A stretch of DNA of 61,061 nt from JADGGM01 sp035277485 (GCA_035277485.1 DATEKK010000106.1:1-61061), one strand, 5' to 3'. Positions 42,721-53,411 are shown, counted from the first letter of the stretch. Translations and numbers: made by a program. Notes: generated by a model from the sequence alone, not told the origin.

Positions 42721-43470
42721 ATGAGCCACTCGACGCCGCCGTATGTCCCGCGGATTCGCGATCCCGCCACGCCGATCATCGTCGCTATCGACGGTCCGGC
42801 CGCGGCGGGCAAGTCGTCTACCGCGCGCTGGGTGGCGGAACGGTTAGGCTTCTACCACATCGACTCGGGCGCGCTGTACCGCGCCGCCACCGCTGCCGTG
42901 CTGCGCGCCTGCGATGCCCAACCCTGGGACGAGTCCGATGTGCTGCGGGCCGCCCAACGCGTAACGGCGCGCGATGAGCGCCGTGCGTTCGTGCTGCTCG
43001 TCGATGGCAGAGAGCTCGAGCAGGAGATGCGCGGCGGCACGGTCACGCAGCACGTCTCGCGCGTGGCGCAGATGCGCGGCGTCCGCGATTGGGTCAACGC
43101 GCAGGTCCGCACGCTCGCCACCGGACGCAGCGTCGTCGTCGACGGACGCGACATCGGCACCGTCGTGTTCCCCGACGCGCACCTCAAGATCTTTCTGATC
43201 GCCGACCCCTGGGAGCGCGCCCGCCGCCGCCTCATCCAACGACTCGGCCGCTCGCCTAAGGATCAGGAAATCGCGGAAGAAACCGAGCGCCTGGTGCAGC
43301 GCGATGCCCGCGATTCGACGCAAACCGTGCAGGCGAAGGATGCCGTGCTCCTCGACACGACGTACCTGACGCAGGAAGAACAGGTCGAGCGCATCGTCGC
43401 GCTCGTGAAGGTGCTGAAGTCGGACAAGGCGGGACACGGCCGGACAATGCCGGAAGACGGACAAGGCTAG
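42721..43470 (+). CDS. cmk: Cytidylate kinase
   Basis: Phosphorylates CMP and dCMP. The 249-residue protein has P-loop DGPAAAGKSSTARW, YHIDSGALYRA, VVVDGRDIGTVVFPDAHLKI and QRDARDST. The normal enzyme ends near IVALVKVLK; the last 16 or so residues (SDKAGHGRTMPEDGQG) are encoded by the first copy of a 33-base repeat, so the native end seems to have been replaced. cmk is normally next to rpsA; here a GxxExxY cassette lies between them. Confidence 0.93.
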   Translation: MSHSTPPYVPRIRDPATPIIVAIDGPAAAGKSSTARWVAERLGFYHIDSGALYRAATAAVLRACDAQPWDESDVLRAAQRVTARDERRAFVLLVDGRELEQEMRGGTVTQHVSRVAQMRGVRDWVNAQVRTLATGRSVVVDGRDIGTVVFPDAHLKIFLIADPWERARRRLIQRLGRSPKDQEIAEETERLVQRDARDSTQTVQAKDAVLLDTTYLTQEEQVERIVALVKVLKSDKAGHGRTMPEDGQG

Positions 43471-43529
43471 ACGAGTCTTAAAGACGGACAAGGCGGGACA
43501 CGGCCGGACAATGCCGGACTGAAGGCGGA
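43421..43529 (+). repeat. Duplicated 33-base GCCGGACA-type repeat
   Basis: Two identical 33-base copies at 43421-43453 and 43485-43517, 64 bases apart, each starting CGGACAAGGCGGGACA and ending ATGCCGG, with a related stretch to 43529. Reverse-oriented relatives (GTCCGGC units) lie at 44101-44140 beyond the GxxExxY gene. The first copy is inside the cmk reading frame. Confidence 0.85.
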
Positions 43530-43615
43530 CAAAGGCGACAACAGAACGCCGCCAAATGGCACCGCGCGCAATAGACTGCTCCTAAGTTGGCTGGCCCGTC
43601 GTGTAACTGTCTTGC

Positions 43616-44017
43616 ATGCGACGTATCGGGCTCATCGGCGAGGAGCTGACACAATCAGCGATCGGCGCGTTCTACGCCGTCTACGATGCGCTCGGATCGG
43701 GACTTCTCGAGCAGCTTTACGTCGCGGCGCTCGAGCGTGAGCTTCGCGGGCGCGGTCACAAGGTCACGCGGGAAGTGAGCGTCCCCGTGTTCTACAGAGG
43801 AGAGCGAATCGGTGTTCAACGACTCGACATGCTGGTCGATGATCAGTTAGTCATCGAAGTCAAAGGGGCACCATCCTCCTCGGCATACGGAAGCAAGCAG
43901 TTGTTCAGTTACTTGCGCGTCACTCGCTTGGAAGTCGGACTCCTGTTCGTCTTTGGTCCGGAGCCAAGCTTCAAGCGCATCGTGTGTCGTAACGCAGTTA
44001 AGCTCCACCTCGATTGA
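43616..44017 (+). CDS. GxxExxY family protein (PD-(D/E)xK-like)
   Basis: A 133-residue protein with the naming motif GLLEQLY at 29-35 and a nuclease-like core (LDMLVDDQLVIEVKG, about 71-85, Asp and Glu-x-Lys) followed by QLFSYLRVTRLEVGLLFVFG. GxxExxY proteins occur in many strain-specific copies and their function is not established. Base composition is less GC-rich than the neighbours. Repeats on both sides suggest it moves as a unit. Confidence 0.88.
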   Translation: MRRIGLIGEELTQSAIGAFYAVYDALGSGLLEQLYVAALERELRGRGHKVTREVSVPVFYRGERIGVQRLDMLVDDQLVIEVKGAPSSSAYGSKQLFSYLRVTRLEVGLLFVFGPEPSFKRIVCRNAVKLHLD

Positions 44018-44100
44018 GCGCGAAGGCGGGCAAAGCGGAAGGGACACGAGTAGCTGCCGTCAGTCCCGCCATGAAAGACGGACTCGACGCCGCACCATGA

Positions 44101-44140
44101 CAGTCCGGCTCTGTCCGGCCTTGTCCGGCACTGTCCGCCC
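44101..44140 (-). repeat. GTCCGGC array, inverted relative of 43421-43529
   Basis: Four spaced units of the type TGTCCGGC (CAGTCCGGCTCTGTCCGG and onward) in reverse orientation to the upstream 33-base repeats. With them it frames the GxxExxY gene as long imperfect inverted ends. Confidence 0.65.
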
Positions 44141-44164
44141 TCTAAGTTGGCATAGCCGCGCGAC

Positions 44165-44193
44165 TTGCCTCGTCAATCCTGAGCCACTATGTT
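44165..44193 (+). promoter_or_regulatory. Putative rpsA promoter
   Basis: TTGCCT (44165-44170), exactly 17 bases, TATGTT (44188-44193), giving a leader of about 95 bases before the rpsA ATG. It lies just downstream of the cassette, so rpsA keeps its own promoter despite separation from cmk. Confidence 0.55.
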
Positions 44194-44294
44194 TGACGGT
44201 TCCTACCTGGCGCACTTGGCGTCGGGCCCTTTGCTGTCCACCCAAACCTCGGCGCGGCGAGCGACTCAATCCGCGACTCGGAGATCAGTCCGGT

Positions 44295-46079
<1,785 letters not shown>

Positions 46080-46105
46080 CCGTTGCTCGTTTTGACTTTT
46101 TCGCG

Positions 46106-46138
46106 GCGCCCCGCCTGACTCTGTGTCGGGCGGGGCGC
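46106..46138 (+). terminator. rpsA terminator
   Basis: Arms GCGCCCCGCC and GGCGGGGCGC pair perfectly around a 13-base loop, 26 bases after the rpsA stop. T-rich DNA lies upstream (GTTTTGACTTTTT) rather than downstream, so it may be stronger on the opposite strand or work mainly by its stem. Confidence 0.75.
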
Positions 46139-46168
46139 TGCGTGCTTTATCGAGCGTGCGCGTGGAGG

Positions 46169-46396
46169 GCTTCCTCGCTCTGAGGAACGCGGATCGGGCG
46201 GATTACGCGGATTGGGCGCATCGCTCGGCTGCGGAGTCGCCGATCATTGCTCGTGTCCGAAGACATTTCTTAGAGAACGGCAAAAAGGAATTGTGTTGTC
46301 GTTGTTGCCAACAGCCGACTTAGGGCGACGCGCTTGTCGTCGCACCCGAACGATCCGCTCAATCCGCCCAATCCGCGTTCCTCAGAGCGAGGAAGC
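46169..46396. repeat. 228-base inverted-repeat (MITE-like) element
   Basis: Arms of 44 bases (46169-46212 and 46353-46396) match at 41 positions in inverted orientation; each contains GCGGAT-GGGCGGATT and CCTCGCTCTGAGGAACGC. The 140-base centre holds a second small hairpin (GCGACG/CGTCGC) and an AT-richer core with GGCAAAAAGGAATTG. No reading frame of note. Confidence 0.8.
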
Positions 46397-46486
46397 TCTG
46401 TAGGCGGTCCGCTCACTTCAACTGACCAGCGAGCAGCCGGTCTTCCGCTGGATGCACGTTCGCGCCGGCACTAACTTGCGGCTCCT

Positions 46487-48036
<1,550 letters not shown>

Positions 48037-48037
<1 letters not shown>

Positions 48038-48546
48038 TGCCGCGCCCGAGTAGCACGCTGCGACTGGGTGATCGCGCGCCCGAGTTCTCGCTGCGCGATG
48101 CGGCGGCCGATGTGCCGGTCACGCTCGACTCGCTCCTCGCCGACCGGCGTGGCGTGTTGTTGGTGTTTCACCGTGGGATGTGGTGACCCAACTGCCGCGG
48201 GCAGCTCGGGGAGCTGCGCGATCACATGGCTCGCTTCGATACCCAACGATTCGGTGTGGCGGTGGTGCTCGCGCAGGCGTGCGACCGCATCGCCGGCGCG
48301 CTCGCGCGCTACGCCGTCTCGTATCCGTTCCCGCTACTGTGCGATCCGGACCGCAGCGTGATCAAACGCTACGGCGTGTGGCATCCGTTAGGCCTCGCCT
48401 CGTTCAACACGGCCCACCCGGCCTCGTTCCTGATCGACGCCGCGGAGCGCCGGATTCGCTACGCCTTCGTCGGCAGCACCCAGTTCGCGCGCGCGCCGCT
48501 GGACGCGCTCGTCGACGCCGCCGCGCACGCCGGTTCCGCCGCCTAA
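48037..48546 (+). CDS. Peroxiredoxin-like (AhpC/TSA) protein, probable selenoprotein
   Basis: A 169-residue thioredoxin-fold protein read through one in-frame TGA at 48184-48186 (position 50). The start LRLGDRAPEFSLRD and LLVFHRGMW lead straight into U-PNCRGQLGELRDH, where Cys relatives have W-C-P-x-C. The rest is intact: LAQACDRI, PFPLLCDPDRSVIKRYGV, HPASFLIDA. The TGA thus replaces the catalytic Cys and gives a UxxC redox site. A 7-bp hairpin follows 14 bases later. The other reading is a nonsense mutation. It starts one base before the pccB stop codon ends and precedes biotin carboxylase. Selenocysteine genes would have to exist elsewhere. Confidence 0.75.
48201..48217 (+). promoter_or_regulatory. 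Candidate bacterial SECIS hairpin
   Basis: GCAGCTC-GGG-GAGCTGC forms a perfect 7-bp stem with a GGG loop. The loop centre is 23 bases after the UGA, inside the 16-37 base window known for bacterial SECIS elements, and has G at the loop start. An alternative 5-bp hairpin CTGCC-GCG-GGCAG overlaps it at 48192-48204. Confidence 0.5.
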
Positions 48547-48565
48547 CCATCAGCCGCCCCGCCGC

Positions 48566-50092
48566 GTGTTCGATACGATTCTGATTGCCAACCGCGGCGA
48601 GATCGCGCTGCGCATTGTCCGCGCCTGCCGCGAGCTCGGCGTCACGTCGGTGGCCGTGTACTCCGACGCCGACGCGCACGCGCCGCACGTTCGCGAAGCG
48701 GATCGCGCCGTGCGCCTTGGGCCCGCAGCCTCGAGCGAGAGCTACCTGCGGGCCGATCTGCTCATCGCGGCTGCCCAACGCACGGGCGCCCAGGCCATCC
48801 ATCCCGGATATGGATTCCTGGCCGAGCGCGAGCACTTCGCGCGCGCGGTGCGCGATGCGGGGCTCGCGTTCATCGGACCGCCGGCCGAGGCGATCGCGGC
48901 GATGGGGAGCAAGACGGAAGCGCGCCGCCTCGTGATCGCGGCCGGTGTTCCGGTGGTGCCGGGCACCACAGAACCGCTGCGCGACGCCCGCGAGGCGCGC
49001 GAGATCGCCGAGCGATTCGGATTTCCCGTGCTGCTCAAAGCGGCGGCCGGCGGCGGGGGGAAGGGCATGCGGGTCGTGCGCGAGGCGGGCGAGTTGGCCT
49101 CGTCGCTGGAGGCGGCCCGTCGCGAAGCGCGGAACGCATTCGGCGATGACGCGGTGTACGTCGAGAAATACATCGCGGGGCCGCGCCACGTCGAGATCCA
49201 GGTGCTGGGCGACGCGCACGGCACCATGCTCTCGTTAGGCGAGCGCGAATGTTCGGTGCAGCGCCGCCACCAGAAGATGATCGAGGAGGCGCCGAGCGTC
49301 GCGGTCACGCCCGACTTGCGGCGGCGCATGGGCGACACCGCGGTCCGCGCCGCGCAGGCGGCGGGCTACGTGAACGCGGGCACGTGCGAGTTCCTGCTCG
49401 ACGCCCAAGGCGCGTTCTACTTCCTCGAGATGAACACGCGGCTGCAGGTGGAGCATCCCGTCACCGAGCTCGTGACCGGGATCGACATCGTGCAGTGGCA
49501 GATCCGGGTGGCCGCTGGGGAGGCGCTGCCGTTCCGCCAGAACGACATCGTGCCTAACGGATGGGCGATCGAGTGCCGCATCACGAGCGAAGACCCGGCC
49601 AACGGGTTTCTGCCGGGCACGGGTCGCATCTCGTACCTGAGGCTCCCCGGCGGTCCCGGCGTGCGGTGGGATGGCGGGATCGGCATCGGCAGCGAAGTGG
49701 GTCTGCACTACGACCCGATGCTCGCCAAGCTGATCGTGCACGCACCCACACGCGATGCCGCCATTGCGCGCATGCACCGCGCGCTGCTCGAGCTCACGAT
49801 CCAGGGTGTCGACACGTCGCGCGATTTCCACCTGCGTGTGATGGAAGACGACGAGTTCCGCCGCGGCGCGATCGACATCCAGTGGCTCGAGCGCCGGCTG
49901 GCATCGCTCACGGGCGGCGGCGCACCAGCGGACGGCGAGATGGCGGCGATGATCGCCGCCGCGCTCCTGGCCGAGCAGGAACGCGTGCGCCGGGCGCCGT
50001 CGGCGAGCGCAACGCCTAACGGAAAAGGATCGCGGGACGAGCGCGCGGCGTGGCGGCTGGCCGCGCGCCGCGAAGGATTGGTGGAGGGCTAG
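48566..50092 (+). CDS. accC: Biotin carboxylase subunit of acyl-CoA carboxylase
   Basis: ATP-dependent carboxylation of biotin. The 508-residue ATP-grasp protein has FDTILIANRGEIALRIVRA, HPGYGFLAER, the Gly-rich ATP loop AAAGGGGKGMRVV, RDCSVQRRHQK-like ECSVQRRHQKMIEEAP and EMNTRLQVEHPVTE with the catalytic Arg and Glu. A C-terminal extension (after about 450) is longer than stand-alone AccC and resembles part of a PCC alpha linker. GTG start; the TAG stop overlaps the rRNA methyltransferase GTG. Confidence 0.93.
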   Translation: MFDTILIANRGEIALRIVRACRELGVTSVAVYSDADAHAPHVREADRAVRLGPAASSESYLRADLLIAAAQRTGAQAIHPGYGFLAEREHFARAVRDAGLAFIGPPAEAIAAMGSKTEARRLVIAAGVPVVPGTTEPLRDAREAREIAERFGFPVLLKAAAGGGGKGMRVVREAGELASSLEAARREARNAFGDDAVYVEKYIAGPRHVEIQVLGDAHGTMLSLGERECSVQRRHQKMIEEAPSVAVTPDLRRRMGDTAVRAAQAAGYVNAGTCEFLLDAQGAFYFLEMNTRLQVEHPVTELVTGIDIVQWQIRVAAGEALPFRQNDIVPNGWAIECRITSEDPANGFLPGTGRISYLRLPGGPGVRWDGGIGIGSEVGLHYDPMLAKLIVHAPTRDAAIARMHRALLELTIQGVDTSRDFHLRVMEDDEFRRGAIDIQWLERRLASLTGGGAPADGEMAAMIAAALLAEQERVRRAPSASATPNGKGSRDERAAWRLAARREGLVEG

Positions 50093-51327
50093 TGCCGGTC
50101 GCGCAGCTGCGCATCGATTCGATCGCGGCCGGCGGCGACGGCGTCGCGCGGGCGGACGGCATGGTGGTGTTCGTGCCGCGCACCGCGCCGGGCGATGTAG
50201 TGCGCGTGTCGTATCAGCAGAAAGGACGGTTCGCGCGCGGGACGCTCGTCGCGCTCGAGAGCGCGTCGCCGGATCGCGTGGCCGCGACGTGCTCGCATTA
50301 CGACGCCGATCGGTGCGGCGGGTGCCAACTGCAGCACGTGGACTACGACGCCCAGCGCCGGGCGAAGGCCGACATCGTCCGCGACGCGATGGTGCGCATC
50401 GCGCGCCGCCCAACGATGGCACCGCCGGCCGTGCGGCCTGCGCCGTCGCCCTGGCGGTACCGTCGAAAGCTCACGCTGGCCCTTCGCGCACGAGGCCGCG
50501 GCTGGACTGCCGGGCTGCACCCGTACGACCAGCCGGCGCGCGTGTTCCAGCTGCGCGAGTGTCCGATCACCGAAGACCGCGTGCTGGCTGCGTGGCGCGA
50601 GGTGCTCGCGGCCGGCGACGCGCTGCCTAACGCCGCCGAGCTCCGGGGCGCGGTGCGGTTCGACGACGGGGGCGAGGGGTCACTGGTGATCGAGGGCGGC
50701 GCACAGTGGACCAGCGCCGAGCGCGTGCTCGAGCGCGCGCCATCGCTCGCGTCCATCTGGTGGAAACCGGAGGGGTCGTCGCGCGCCGTGCGGGCCGCCT
50801 CGCGCGGCGATGACTCGTCACTCGCGGCCTCGTTTGCGCAGGTGAACGCGGCGGTGGCGGACGCGCTCCGCGCTTACGTCGTGGAGCGCGTGCTCGCCCA
50901 CGACCCGGCGCAGGTGATCGATGCGTACGCAGGCACGGGCCTCACGGCGCTGGCGCTCGCGTCGAATGCGCGGCGGGTGACGGCGATCGAGCTGGACGCC
51001 GACGCGTCGGCGTGGTGCGCGGCGCGGCTGCCTAACGGATCGCGGGCGGTGGCGGCGCGGGTCGAAGACGCGCTGCCCGCGGCGCTCCCCGCGGACGTCG
51101 TGGTCCTCAATCCGCCGCGCGCGGGCGTCGACGCCCGCGTCACGGAGGTACTCGAGAACCAACGCGCGTCGACGCGGGCCATTCTCTACGTGAGCTGCGA
51201 TCCCGCGACGCTCGCGCGCGACGTGGGCCGCCTGCCGGGCTGGCGCGTCGCGTCGCTCGTGTCGTTCGACATGTTCCCGCAAACGGCGCACGTCGAAACC
51301 GTGTGCGAGCTCGTTCCGGAGGCTTGA
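50092..51327 (+). CDS. TRAM-domain RNA (uracil-5-)-methyltransferase, RlmD/RumA-like
   Basis: SAM-dependent 5-methyluridine methyltransferase, 411 residues. N-terminal TRAM domain (LRIDSIAAGGDGVARADGMV), Fe-S cluster Cys region TCSHYDADRCGGCQLQH, SAM-binding VIDAYAGTGLTALALA, VLNPPRAG and catalytic YVSCDPATLARD. The exact 23S or tRNA target is not certain. The gene separates biotin carboxylase from the carrier in the carboxylase operon and is tightly packed with both. Confidence 0.9.
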   Translation: MPVAQLRIDSIAAGGDGVARADGMVVFVPRTAPGDVVRVSYQQKGRFARGTLVALESASPDRVAATCSHYDADRCGGCQLQHVDYDAQRRAKADIVRDAMVRIARRPTMAPPAVRPAPSPWRYRRKLTLALRARGRGWTAGLHPYDQPARVFQLRECPITEDRVLAAWREVLAAGDALPNAAELRGAVRFDDGGEGSLVIEGGAQWTSAERVLERAPSLASIWWKPEGSSRAVRAASRGDDSSLAASFAQVNAAVADALRAYVVERVLAHDPAQVIDAYAGTGLTALALASNARRVTAIELDADASAWCAARLPNGSRAVAARVEDALPAALPADVVVLNPPRAGVDARVTEVLENQRASTRAILYVSCDPATLARDVGRLPGWRVASLVSFDMFPQTAHVETVCELVPEA

Positions 51328-51828
51328 GTGAAATACATCGTCGCCATGGGCGAGACGCGCGTCACCGTCGACGTCGAACCGGATGCCGTGACCGTGACGG
51401 GCAAGCGGATTCCGGCCGCGTTGGTCGACATCGAGGGGACGCCGGTGCGCCTGGTCACGATCGGCGACACGGTGCACCGCGTGGTCGTCAGGCGCCGCGA
51501 GTCGCGGGGGCACTACGTGCTCTGGATCGACGGCTATACCTACGACGTCGAAGCGCTCGATGAGCGCACGCGCACCATCCGCGACCTGACGGCCGAAGCT
51601 GCCGGCCCAACGGGGCCGCAGCCGCTCGTGGCCCCGATGCCGGGACTCATCGTGCGCGTGCTCGCGGCGCCGGGCGATGAGGTGAAGGCGGGGCAGGGGC
51701 TCGTCGTGATGGAGGCGATGAAGATGGAGAACGAGCTGCGCTCGAGCGGCGCGGGGCGGGTGAAGCGCGTGGTCGTGTCGCCCGGCGCCGCGGTCGAAAA
51801 AGGTGCGATGCTCATCGAGCTGGAGTGA
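51328..51828 (+). CDS. Biotin carboxyl carrier protein
   Basis: A 166-residue biotinyl protein. The N-terminal half resembles the BT domain of PCC alpha (HRVVVRRRESRGHYVLWIDG), and the C-terminal half is a biotinyl domain with the acceptor Lys132 in EAMKMENEL. It begins directly after the methyltransferase stop. In many bacteria carboxylase and carrier are one polypeptide; here they are split by another gene. Confidence 0.9.
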   Translation: MKYIVAMGETRVTVDVEPDAVTVTGKRIPAALVDIEGTPVRLVTIGDTVHRVVVRRRESRGHYVLWIDGYTYDVEALDERTRTIRDLTAEAAGPTGPQPLVAPMPGLIVRVLAAPGDEVKAGQGLVVMEAMKMENELRSSGAGRVKRVVVSPGAAVEKGAMLIELE

Positions 51829-51861
51829 CGGCGGGCAGTCTCAGCCCCTATTTGCTCGTGC

Positions 51862-51875
51862 AGTGCTTTTGCACT
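51862..51875 (+). promoter_or_regulatory. Palindrome upstream of vapB, likely operator
   Basis: AGTGC-TTTT-GCACT ends 12 bases before the antitoxin ATG, in a less GC-rich promoter-like stretch. VapB-type antitoxins bind such repeats to repress their own operon. Confidence 0.55.
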
Positions 51876-51887
51876 ACATTGCATTGC

Positions 51888-52148
51888 ATGCGAGACGGCC
51901 AGTTGACGCTGCGCCTGCCCCACGAGTTGCTGCGTGACATCGACCGTCGCGCGCGTGCGCTCGGCGTGCCAAAGGCCCAGGTCGTTCGCGAAGCGCTCGC
52001 GGCGTATCTCGCTGAGCCCACCGAGCCCGATCCCGCGGCTCCGATGCGCGCGGTATCGGGGCTGGTGGGCTCGCTCGCCCTCGACCCCGAAGCCATCGAG
52101 CGCGACGAGATCGCTGCGCGCGTCCGCCGCCACAACTGGCGCCCATAG
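51888..52148 (+). CDS. Ribbon-helix-helix antitoxin (VapB-like)
   Basis: An 86-residue protein whose N-terminus QLTLRLPHELLRDIDRRARA then GVPKAQVVREALAAYL is a typical ribbon-helix-helix DNA-binding domain, with an acidic C-terminal part (DPEAIERDEIAARVRRHNW) suited to toxin binding. ATG 51888 lies just after the operator palindrome. A PIN-domain toxin follows after 9 bases. Confidence 0.85.
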   Translation: MRDGQLTLRLPHELLRDIDRRARALGVPKAQVVREALAAYLAEPTEPDPAAPMRAVSGLVGSLALDPEAIERDEIAARVRRHNWRP

Positions 52149-52157
52149 CCGGTCCGC

Positions 52158-52613
52158 ATGAGCCCGGTCGAACGCGATGTGCTGTTGGACACGGGCCCGC
52201 TCGTGGCGATCCTCGACCGGCGCGATCCATGGCACGCCGAGTGCGCCGCCGAGCTGCCCAATGTGATTCGGCGATGCCTAACGGTCGAGGCGGTGGTGAC
52301 CGAGGCGTGCCATCTGGTTGGCCGGGGCGGTGGCCCGTCGCACGCGCCGCTCGACTTTCTGCTCGCCGCCGGCATCCCAATCGTCGGCCTGGAGACCGGC
52401 GGCCACCGCCGCGCCACGTCGCTCATGCAGCAATACCGCCGAACGCCGATGGATTTCGCCGACGCGTGCCTGGTGGCCCTCTCCGAGGCACTGGCGATCA
52501 CCACCGCGTTCACCACCGACCGCCGTGGCTTTCGCGCGTATCGTCCGCCCAAGGGCAAGCGATTTACGTTGCTGCCCGAGCCGAAGAAACAGGGTCAGTT
52601 AGGCAGGGAATAG
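52158..52613 (+). CDS. PIN-domain ribonuclease toxin (VapC-like)
   Basis: A 151-residue PIN protein. Acidic metal-binding residues are in LLDTGPLVAILD (Asp11), VEAVVTEACHLVG (Glu), PMDFADACLVAL (Asp) and TTDRRGF (Asp). It would cleave tRNA or rRNA when free and be silenced by the upstream antitoxin. Its 3' end directly joins an inverted-repeat element. Confidence 0.88.
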   Translation: MSPVERDVLLDTGPLVAILDRRDPWHAECAAELPNVIRRCLTVEAVVTEACHLVGRGGGPSHAPLDFLLAAGIPIVGLETGGHRRATSLMQQYRRTPMDFADACLVALSEALAITTAFTTDRRGFRAYRPPKGKRFTLLPEPKKQGQLGRE

Positions 52614-52869
52614 GGAAGCGCTCGCTTCGCTCGCTTGGGGAATCGCTCCGCTCGGGGAAGCGGCGGCGACGCCGCCCTTGGGAGCGGAAGAACATCAATT
52701 GTCCGCGCGAAGTGAGAGCCGAACCCGGTCCGTCTGCGCGAGGCACTCCACGCTCGCAGACCATTGATGTCATTCCACTCCCCAAGGCGGCGTCGCCGCC
52801 GCTTCCCCAAGCAGAGCGATTCCCCAAGCGTCAGCGCTTCCCCAAGCGAGCGAAGCGAGCGCTTCCCCA
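52614..52869. repeat. 256-base inverted-repeat element after vapC
   Basis: Left arm about 52614-52699, right arm about 52763-52869. The arms pair over about 80 positions: GAAGCGCTCGCTTCGCTCGC, GGGGAATCGCTC-GCT, GGGGAAGCGGCGGCGACGCC and CATCAAT. The right arm carries an extra unit GGGGAAGCGCTGACGCTT-like block. The 63-base centre has no gene. It begins one base after the vapC stop and ends 22 bases before the rplM promoter. Confidence 0.85.
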
Positions 52870-52891
52870 GTCCTCCGTCCCCAGTCCTCCG

Positions 52892-52920
52892 TTGACATCC
52901 CCTAAGTGCTTGCGTAGCTT
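52892..52920 (+). promoter_or_regulatory. Putative rplM-rpsI promoter
   Basis: TTGACA (52892-52897), 17-base spacer, TAGCTT (52915-52920), about 45 bases before the rplM ATG. A perfect -35 box; the -10 equals that of the tRNA-Gly promoter. Confidence 0.7.
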
Positions 52921-52964
52921 ACGAGTCTGTGTTTCCCAGACCGGCGCACCCAATTCCGACACGC

Positions 52965-53411
52965 ATGAAAACGTACTCCGCCACTCCGTCCGACATCGAG
53001 CACCGCTGGTTCGTCGTCGATGCCGACGGACTCGTGCTCGGACGCCTGGCGTCCGAAGTCGCGAAAATCATCCGCGGCAAGCACAAGCCGATGTTCACCC
53101 CGCACATGGACACCGGCGATCACGTCATCGTGATCAACGCATCCAAAGTGCGCGTCACCGGCCGCAAGGCAGAACAGAAGCGCTACTTCCGGCACACCGG
53201 CTACATGGGCCACGAACGCTATACGCCGTTCGCCTCCATGCTCGCCAAACACCCCGAACGCGTCGTCGAGAAAGCCGTGTTCGGCATGCTGCCTAAAACA
53301 GCCTTGGGCCGCCAGAAGCTGCGCCTCAAGCTGCGCGTGTACCCCGATGCCCAACACCCGCACGCCGCCCAACAGCCGGTCGTGCTCAACCTCAAGAGCG
53401 AGACCGAGTGA
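52965..53411 (+). CDS. rplM: 50S ribosomal protein L13
   Basis: Early-assembling 23S rRNA-binding protein, 148 residues. Family segments are RWFVVDADGLVLGRLASEVA, KPMFTPHMDTGDHVIVINA, KRYFRHTGYMGHERYTPF and ERVVEKAVFGMLPKTALGRQ. The ATG at 52965 is favoured over 52929 by homology start. rpsI begins on the last base of the stop codon. Confidence 0.96.
   Translation: MKTYSATPSDIEHRWFVVDADGLVLGRLASEVAKIIRGKHKPMFTPHMDTGDHVIVINASKVRVTGRKAEQKRYFRHTGYMGHERYTPFASMLAKHPERVVEKAVFGMLPKTALGRQKLRLKLRVYPDAQHPHAAQQPVVLNLKSETE

Larger units (their letters stand above)
43582..44151. mobile_element. GxxExxY cassette with 10-base flanking repeat
   Basis: CTAAGTTGGC occurs at 43582-43591 and again at 44142-44151, enclosing the GxxExxY gene. 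Outside and inside these lie inverted GCCGGACA/TGTCCGGC arrays. The arrangement separates cmk from rpsA, a pair adjacent in most bacteria, and suggests insertion of a small cassette. No transposase is present. Confidence 0.5.

Noticed and set aside
43421..43529. CRISPR-like array
   Set aside because: Only two identical 33-base copies with one spacer, GC-rich and partly coding, with inverted relatives nearby; no cas genes.
43953..44294. Upstream extension of rpsA across the GxxExxY cassette
   Set aside because: Frame is open but the family start and the promoter at 44165-44193 place the start at 44295.
48187..48546. Separate downstream gene starting at an internal ATG (48226)
   Set aside because: It continues the same frame and family as the part before the TGA, so one gene read through UGA, or one broken gene, is the better reading.
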